This document shows, piece after piece, positions 57,350-64,000 of a DNA stretch of 64,000 nt; position 1 is the first letter of the stretch, and each line of letters opens with the position of its first letter. The DNA is from Diphasiastrum complanatum (Eukaryota > Streptophyta > Lycopodiopsida > Lycopodiales > Lycopodiaceae): contig CM055092.1 in the NCBI GenBank assembly GCA_029204225.1, forward strand, positions 23,005,005 through 23,069,004, given 5' to 3'. Made by a program: the position numbers and the translations under genes. Below the pieces are notes generated by a model. That model was not told where the DNA came from. It ran no database searches and worked only from the letters and a program-made list of their open reading frames with translations.

Positions 57350-58702
57350 TTAGTAGAACTGCTTTCCACTGAAGGTTTGACCAAACTGCCAATTTAAAGG
57401 GGCAACATCGTAAGAAGTGATATTCTTTCCGTCGGCTGTCGTGACATGAAAGGATAAACTTTGACCTACCAGCACAGTGTCACACTCCCAGTTCTGTCCC
57501 CAGTTTCGCTTCATGGGAATCCAGCCCGTTTCGGAACCTTTAACTGAAACAGCAGATATGTTGCCCACGCCACCCACATTACTGATCAGCACGAGATTAA
57601 ACCAGGGGTTGCCGTTGATGGTGAAACGCATTCCTCCATCCTTGTGGCATGGCACTCTACATGCATCAATCACATATTTCAGTCTTTTGACGTGAAAAGG
57701 TCTCTGGTAAAATATTAAACTACTAATCTCTGGAAATGTCGCCTTTAACGAATATCTTACAGGAATATAGCAAGTGCAACATATGTATGAGCTTGAATGC
57801 ATGTATCCCAATCATAACGGATGCCGAAAAGTACTAGTAGCAGTTCTCAATCATTGAAAGCAAATAAATTTTATTCCAAGGTCGAAAAGACCACAATACC
57901 CAAGGGCACAAATAGGTTACGGTAACTTGCAATCGCGTGGAGCGGTAAATTAATAGTAGCTTGTGACTGGAATTATATAATAGTTCATCACAAAAGTCAG
58001 CAGGCTCTAATGAAATATGCAACATTCGGAAGCTCGCACTGTATATCTATGGAGGATAGACCGACCAATGTTTATAAGATGCTACCTTCGATAGAGAACA
58101 GGCACAATGCCTGCACGCCAAAAAGCGATTTGAGAGAACGCCGGCTGTGACATATCAAAGTGCTCTCGGGGAATGTTGCATCAACCTCCATTGTCATTCG
58201 GAAGGGCGTCGTTTGGAGGGCATAAGTTTGTAGCCGTAATAAACACAGATGGATTTCCAGGGTTGCACCACTGGGTATCGTTCCAACACTTGATTTCGTA
58301 GCATCCACCACAAGCTGCGCCATTCTTAAACAATACCGTGCTGAGTGCTGCTGTATTTGTACCGTAACCCTGACTGTAGAGGTTCCCATATCCGCATGCG
58401 CCATCTAATCACAGCCGATAGATTAAAACGAGAAGTGTGAGTCGCAGAGTGTCATTAAGCAAACTTAAGTTCAAAGTGCCGTTGCTGTTAAACAATGTGT
58501 GCACTCCTTGCACAGGTAAAGTCAGTGACTTACCCATTGTGCCTGCTGCGTCACTACCTCCGTAGAAGGTAGCATGCGCTTCATTCCAGTGCCTCCAGTG
58601 CCTCCAAGACGGTTCAGATGAATATCGTGCTTGCGAACCTTGGTAACAGCTTAGAATTAACATCGTCGCCAATGAAGCTGGTAGTGCCATGAAGCGATCC
58701 AT
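57350..58702 (-). CDS. EXPA: Alpha-expansin, three exons, one in-frame stop
   Basis: Expansins loosen plant cell walls by disrupting cellulose-xyloglucan contacts without hydrolysis, and are secreted. Exons on the minus strand: 58702-58534, 58404-58086, 57656-57350. Joined, they give 265 codons, normal for the family. The introns follow GT-AG. The start chosen ([16 protein letters not shown]) gives a signal peptide ending near GSQA; an upstream in-frame ATG at 58738 is possible. Exon 1 ends [14 protein letters not shown]. Exon 2 has [29 protein letters not shown] and the HFDM motif. Exon 3 is the CBM63 domain ([46 protein letters not shown]). At 58181-58183 TGA replaces the invariant Trp of GGWC. 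This is the only lesion, so it is a young pseudogene, an allele or a sequence error. Confidence 0.9.
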
Positions 58703-59110
58703 TGTCTTGTCACCCAAAAAACATAGGTACGCTCCCACAGAACTGTGTCACGTATATCGACAGATAAGTTCTAATAAACCGAATAAGAAATGCAGCAGGG
58801 AAACCTCTTAAGTTCCTCACTGATAGTACGCTTACCTATTGAAGTGCTGCGTGACTCTTCGATGGTTTGCGAGCGCTGAAATCCAGCTACAATCACAGTC
58901 TTTGCACGTAGATACGTCCACCTGCTTGTACGTATATCAACCCTCTAGGGCCGGTGCTCTCGAGAGAAGAGTGGCAGGAGGAGGATGATGGTAATATTGC
59001 ACGAAATGAAAGCCGCAGTGAATCAGAAAAAGAGAAGAGGATCACTCTTATAATTTTCTTCAATTTAGGGCTGATACTGATTATTCGGACATACGACGGG
59101 TGGAATGGCG
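58703..59110 (-). promoter_or_regulatory. Upstream region of the expansin gene
   Basis: Non-coding on the expected 5' side. A donor-like aataggtaagcg on the minus strand (about 58830-58843) could mark a 5' UTR intron. A TATA-like aaaattataagag lies near 59050. Both are weak indications. Confidence 0.3.
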
Positions 59111-61135
59111 CCAAATAAATAATTCAAAATTTTCAGCAACTAAACATTTCATTTTTTTGGTTTTGTTTTTTGTTTTGTGTTTGCTCAAAGGGACGGCAAG
59201 CACTCCCATTCCTTTAAGCTTAAATTTATGCTCATTTGATGTGGTTCATGCCCTACATGTCATGTTGTGTTTAGGTGCAAAGCTGAATTGCCTATTGATT
59301 GTCTCACAATAATCAAGTTGAGAAGAGTAAATTGGTGTTAGCCATGCTTGCTTGACTCTCTTGGGTAAAATTTGCCTTGACTCCACAATCGTACGTGTTT
59401 CTATTTTTGTCAACATGCTCCGTACGAAAGTGTTGTCCATGCGTCCACAATGCATTGTATTTTTTATACTAAATGAAATAGAACAAAATGTGTTAGGAAT
59501 ACAACAAACATGTATAAAATTGTACGTACAAATGGCTTAATTAACATGTGAATGATGATCATCATAACTTATATTACATGTAAATTGCACCCCCTTGCAA
59601 ATTCCTGCTCTCTCTCTGTTATTTATGGTTGTTTGCCGAGGCTTACCAAAGTTGGGATAGATTCTTGCAAATTTCGATATTTTGGTTCCTTGTCACGACT
59701 TTTTGGAAGAGTAGATGGGAGTAGGTGATAGTATCAAGAATTGTACCTGCATCTTTTGTCTCATTGGGTGTGTGGTTGATCCTTCCTCACCCTCCTTGTC
59801 CTCCTTCTGCTCTTGCTTTAGCTATCTCCATTTTCTCTTGCTCTTTGTCATTGCTCTTCTTGCATTGCTCCTCTTAGTCATTGCTATGCTCTTTGCAAAG
59901 TGAAATTATAAGCTCATTAAGAGAACTACATCTCTATTTGTGTTTGTGGTTGGATCCTAGATAATGCCATTTTGTTGTGATGTCTATGTAGGTGACAAAA
60001 GGGAAGATGGAGGTATTGGATATAAGGTAATCTCTATCTCCGTCTCTTTTCTCTCACTCTCACAAGCACATTCTAGTCTTCATTTCATTGTGTTAATAGC
60101 TCTGGTTTGATTGACTTCACGTTATTTTGTAGGTATTGGACAATGAATAGGAGGTGGCGGATCCACAAATACTAGAGCAAAACAAAAGTCGGAAAGGCCA
60201 TCGAAATAGGCCAATCTATCCCATTTACTATACCAACATCTGCTTCAATGGCCATTTGCACTTTTTTTTTTCAACTACAGTTTTCTGTTTTTTTTGCATT
60301 CTTGATGTAGGTCCACATTTTTTGTTGTGGATCTAGATCCATGGGAGTCAAAATGGGCCGATCTACTGTGCTACCTATTCTGAAGGCTATTTCAAAGTGT
60401 ATTCTAACAGCAGTGTAGAGCCTTGCATTACATTGTGGAGATATCAGCTTTGCATTGCATATCAGCTTTGTAAATGTAGATCTATGCATAATTAATGTGA
60501 TTTGTGTAGATGTAGCTAGTGTCTTAAGTGGACCTGGTTTTTTTTTAAATTGTTTTGTAAAGTCTACATTGTTGTATGAATTTTTATTGTGGTAACTTAA
60601 GTAAGAATGACAATATTTATGTTTTGCAGGTCTGTATGCTGATTTTTTCTCCCAGACACCATCCAAGCAGTTGAGCAACACGTTTAGTAAAATCCAGGTA
60701 CTTACAAGGTCGATACAGACCTCGAAATGCATGCTTCTGTTTTAAACAGTATTTCATTGTCTATTCCGAGGTCTATTTCATAGGTTTTGAGCTTTTCATA
60801 AACATATACCTAAATTTATTGATTATAGGGCATGCGTGAAGATTGCATAGTTGATCTTCAATGGACATGAACTCCACATGTTGTGCTCTTAGAAATTTGT
60901 ACAAGTATATCCTATTGTATGCAAAATTAATGCCCAAAAGCATGTTCAAGTACTTGCATGCTTGCACGGTAATTCCAGAGGAGCACAATATCATGTGCCA
61001 TTTGGACACTCATTAGAGTATTGGCCATCCTGGTTACAATAAAGAAAAATTTGAGCACCACCATAATGAAATTCCCTAGTAACCAAATCATCAATTTTAA
61101 TAAGTCTTTTTCCTTCTCTTTATTCTCAAACTTGT
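59111..61135. other. No gene recognised
   Basis: I find only short or base-biased frames on both strands. A stretch at about 60420-60520 matches 4395-4510 (dispersed repeat). A T-rich run (cttttttttttcaac) is at 60260 and another (gttttttttttaaattg) at 60537. Otherwise nothing supports a gene. Confidence 0.4.
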
Positions 61136-61854
61136 CTACCTGAATCTCGGGTTGACCTTCATCACCGTAATTAGCTAATCCTACGTTGACTAATGGTAAC
61201 TTTGCTTCTTCTTTTTATTACTTTGCAAAAATTGCTTAATTTCTTTCTTGTAATATTGATTATCATCTAATAACTATTTAAAAGTTATATTGGGCATTCT
61301 AGAGACAAGGTCTTCTACTATATCATAAGAATGGTTTCTAAGTGACGATGGATCTCTAGATATCTCGTTACTTATGACTGGATCTGAAAATGTTACTTTT
61401 TTAACTTTTCTAGTTTCTTCGTCTAAAAGCTCTTTAGCTTTTGAACTAATATCAACATCATAATGTTTTTCAGTAGGCCTATCAAGGTCTAATTCTTTAC
61501 GATTAGGAATCATACTGACTGTTCTACGACCTCCACTTTTTGTGTCACATTTTTCGTGTTTTTTGCAGATTTCGTCCTAGTTTCTTCTTATCTTTAAGAG
61601 TTAAAGAATCTTTACTACTTCTAGTAGTTACTTTATTTATCTCTACATCTAAATCTAGCCATTGATGGTCTTGATCTAATGTTTCAGACTCTACTTCTAT
61701 CCTCTGAATTATCATGTCAGTGTTAGTTTTAGATGGTCGAGAGTCATCCTCTCTAGGTGAGTTTACAAACCTTGGTTTAGACCGCGGTTGTTGTGGCTGA
61801 GGACATTCAGCAATGACATGCCCTTCACTTTTCAGTTAGCGCAGAGCGGCACAT
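61136..61854 (-). pseudogene. Ty3 family D gag end and linker, copy 3
   Basis: Near-identical to 41819-42532, with the same linker (HYDVDISSKAKELLDEETRK and KKVTFSDPVISNEISRDP). It ends in the same way at 'gcggcacat', followed by the DUF7869-like gene. It is the left part of a duplicated block that begins at ctacctgaatctcggg (61136 and 41819). Confidence 0.8.
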
Positions 61855-63201
61855 GAACCATTAAGTGAGTGCTTAAAATAATAAATCTGATGATTGCAAT
61901 ACAACAATATCAAGTAACTATAACTCGGATATCTTGACAGAAATCGAAGATATTTCTCAAGGTCGTAATATGTCAAGATCAAGTAACTATAACTGGGATA
62001 TCTTGACAGTAATTGAAGATATTTTTTATGATCGCAATATGTCAAGAACAAGTAGCTATAATTCAGATATCTTGACAGATGTTGAGGATGTGGTCACTTG
62101 CACTAATATATTTGCATCAGTATATAACTTGAATATTCTTACAAGTGTGGAGGATGTTGGAGAGGCTCTTGATAGCAACAAAAATAAAAGACGTCATTAT
62201 GAAATCAGCATTCAAACAAAGCGTACACCGAAATGGTCAATTTTTGCAAGTGCAAATGCATCCACTTGACGTAATTTAGATTTTTTGGAATTTGATTTTG
62301 ATGAACATGATTACACAGGCAACATATTACATGATGTTAATATGACAAACGATCTTGCAAAATTAAGATGGTCACAAGCAGATGAACTTTTGGAAGATCT
62401 ACAAAGAGATCCTCAAGTAGATTCAACATCCTTTAGAACTACTCATAGTCTCAAAAGAAAATGTGTGCTTGCTTATGTTGCACCAAAAAAGACAGAATAT
62501 GTTTTATCGTCAAAAAATATAAGGGAAACATTGATGCAACCATGTTGTGGTAAGTTGTGCATTCGACAAATTACCTACAAAGAATGTGAAGGCTTGCGAC
62601 TAGGTGTGTGGAGAAAACAAGGAGCTGACAAGCATAATCAATTATTGCAGATGTTCAAATGTTTTTTCATAGATGAGAAAAGTCAGATGCAAAGTTTGAT
62701 ATTTTGGAGGAACCCAAATTGTGTTTCAAACCTACATTGGATGGTAAAGCTATCTACATAAAAGCATATCAAAATCTATTGGGAATCTCCCATGGAATGC
62801 TTTGACAAGTAATTGTTGAGGCACCTTATTCCATTGTCTACAAGTTTCATGGAAACACTGGCACATTCAAGCAACGTGGACATTCTTCGAAAGGGATGGC
62901 CATAATGCATGGGATTTTGGAAAAGCATGCATTGACTCAACCACATCTGCAACATAAATCAAAAGATGGCGCTGTTATTTGCGAACATCATCTCCCACTC
63001 GACATGCATAAACATGACATCTTCAAAACTATAAACACAAAACTTAAAGACGCATGTATTTTTGAAGTTTCATGATCCACACTCTACAAGATGTGGAAAC
63101 AAGAGTTTGGACATGTCAAGACTCCAACAAGAAAAAGAATGTCCAAATGCAAAACATGTGACAACCTTAAAAATGCAATAGAGACAACTCCTAACATTAG
63201 G
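61855..63201 (+). pseudogene. DUF7869-like gene, copy 2, truncated
   Basis: Near-identical to 42533-43879. It has the 23-residue repeats (SSNYNWDILTVIEDIFYDRN), the Cys-rich part (PCCGKLCIRQITYKECEGLR), the HGNTGTFKQRGHS segment and CKTCDNLKNAIE. It shares the lesions of copy 1 that fall in this interval: the TGA after ANAST, the frameshift near 62700 and the TGA after the 'ggaatgctt' word. It has a further TGA at about 63073 (EVS then stop). It breaks off at 63201, before the RNase H-like core, where unrelated sequence begins. Confidence 0.7.
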
Positions 63202-63222
63202 GAGTATCGCTATCATATTATA
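63202..63222. other. 21-bp filler at a chimeric junction
   Basis: gagtatcgctatcatattat plus one further base joins the truncated DUF7869-like copy to repeat R. The same 21 bases occur at 46321-46341 inside the copia family C pseudogene. Templated filler is typical of end-joining repair of breaks. Confidence 0.55.
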
Positions 63223-63458
63223 GTTTGGATTTCACAGAATAATAACACGGATCTTTCCCGACACAACACTTCTGGAAGCTGTAAAGGGGTGGAGGGCACC
63301 CAAGGTGGTTTAATCTAGCCGTAAAAGGACGTGGAGGGTCGGGGGCCAGAGAAGAAGTTGTGTAGATGTAAAGAGAGCACCAAAGGAGCAGCCATAGCAG
63401 AAGCTTCAGAGTGAGAAAAGCATTGGATGGAGGTCGGCACAGCTCGTGCGCGCCAAGT
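63223..63458. repeat. Dispersed repeat R, copy 3
   Basis: Nearly identical to 56298-56531, ending at gcgcgccaa, after which the two copies differ. Confidence 0.7.
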
Positions 63459-63609
63459 GCTACGAATGGCACATCCTCTTGTATTGTGGCTCCTTGGGAC
63501 ATATATGAGTGCAAGTCAATGTGGGCATGCAAGGAAAGTGGTAGCTTTCGTGCGTTTGCACGTCTGAATGTTGTCGATTGCGTGGCAACATCTGGTCGAA
63601 TTCTCCGAT
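63459..63609. other. Short unassigned stretch
   Basis: On the minus strand this may be an exon joined to the fragment on its right. A gtaagaat donor and a tttgtgtag acceptor on the minus strand (about 63690 and 63640) would be suitable. I cannot name it. Confidence 0.2.
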
Positions 63610-64000
63610 AGTCACGTGAATGCGAGTCATCATCCTACACAAAGGAAGCACAACAATAGTAAAAAGGAACGGAATATTCTTACCAATCTTGAAGACCACC
63701 AAATACATACATGATAAGGGTGCATGCAATTTTTTTTAGCAATGTAAAGTACTTTGAAAATCAAAACTCACCAAAGAACCAACTTCGGACAACACAAATA
63801 ATGAGTCTCTCTCAATCTGTCCATACATGCGAACGTGTGATATAGTAATATGTCAGTCTCGACACAGTGCATACATATATCATGTACATGGGCATGGTAT
63901 TCTCTAGTATACCCAGGCCTCTGATCCAATATGTGATGGTCCTACCTCATCATCTGAAGGAGAAGTATGTAAACTTGTCATTTGCATCGGTTCACCTCGA
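63610..64000 (-). pseudogene. CACTA-like transposase fragment, inverted second copy
   Basis: Inverted copy of 5694-6080. The minus strand reads IPCPCT, stop, then MYALCRD, stop, HITISHVRMYGQIERDSLF and VLSEVGSLVS. This keeps the spacing of the CPC..C motif and the 'MYG' segment of the other copy, although with stops. It runs off the right edge of the window. Confidence 0.4.

Noticed and set aside
60271-60732. A 153-codon minus-strand open frame
   Set aside because: No domain, no start context, T-rich runs inside, and no conservation in the dispersed-repeat partner at 4395-4510.

Overview
This window reads as nuclear DNA of a land plant, in a retrotransposon-rich, AT-rich, mostly non-genic region. 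The evidence is an alpha-expansin gene with plant-type introns, an ARM-repeat piece of a U-box ubiquitin ligase, an interstitial array of the plant telomere heptamer TTTAGGG, and many copia and Ty3/gypsy elements primed by initiator-Met tRNA. The species cannot be fixed from sequence alone. The DUF7869-like genes and unfamiliar element families suggest a non-angiosperm such as a fern or lycophyte, which is an inference.

Layout. 1-14 kb is a mosaic of broken elements: Ty3 gag pieces, copia gag and RNase H pieces, LTRs of several families, a CACTA-like fragment, a 475-bp tandem duplication and a chromovirus 3' end with chromodomain. 14-16.4 kb holds simple repeats, a U-box/ARM pseudogene and a foldback element. 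16.9-21.7 kb is a decayed Ty3 element (E), with three CCHC knuckles, protease, RT and the start of RNase H. 21.7-25.3 kb has no clear gene, but contains (GT)n(GA)n, telomere-like repeats and exon-like segments of an unknown minus-strand gene. 25.5-30.1 kb is copia debris on the minus strand. 30.1-42.5 kb is two copies of a Ty3 family (D) on the minus strand, each with an extra unidentified reading frame (ORF X) beyond the integrase.

42.5-45.0 kb is a DUF7869-like, transposase-like gene with 23-residue repeats at its N-terminus. About 2.06 kb of this gene plus neighbouring D sequence is repeated at 61.1-63.2 kb. 45-55.5 kb is a nest: a copia RT/RNase H element (B) is split inside RT by a complete, young-looking LTR element (A, 48377-53861). 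A has two 654-bp LTRs, gag and protease, but no recognisable integrase, RT or RNase H. About 2 kb of unidentified coding sequence takes their place, and pieces of this accessory region occur at two other places in the window, one beside a divergent LTR.

57.35-58.70 kb is the one nearly intact host gene, a three-exon alpha-expansin on the minus strand with a single in-frame TGA at a conserved Trp. The right end holds the second DUF7869 copy, cut by a chimeric junction, a dispersed repeat, and an inverted partner of the CACTA-like fragment near the left end.

Most reading frames are pseudogenes of mobile elements and do not form a pathway. The best candidates for new biology are the accessory region of element A, ORF X of family D and the DUF7869-like gene.
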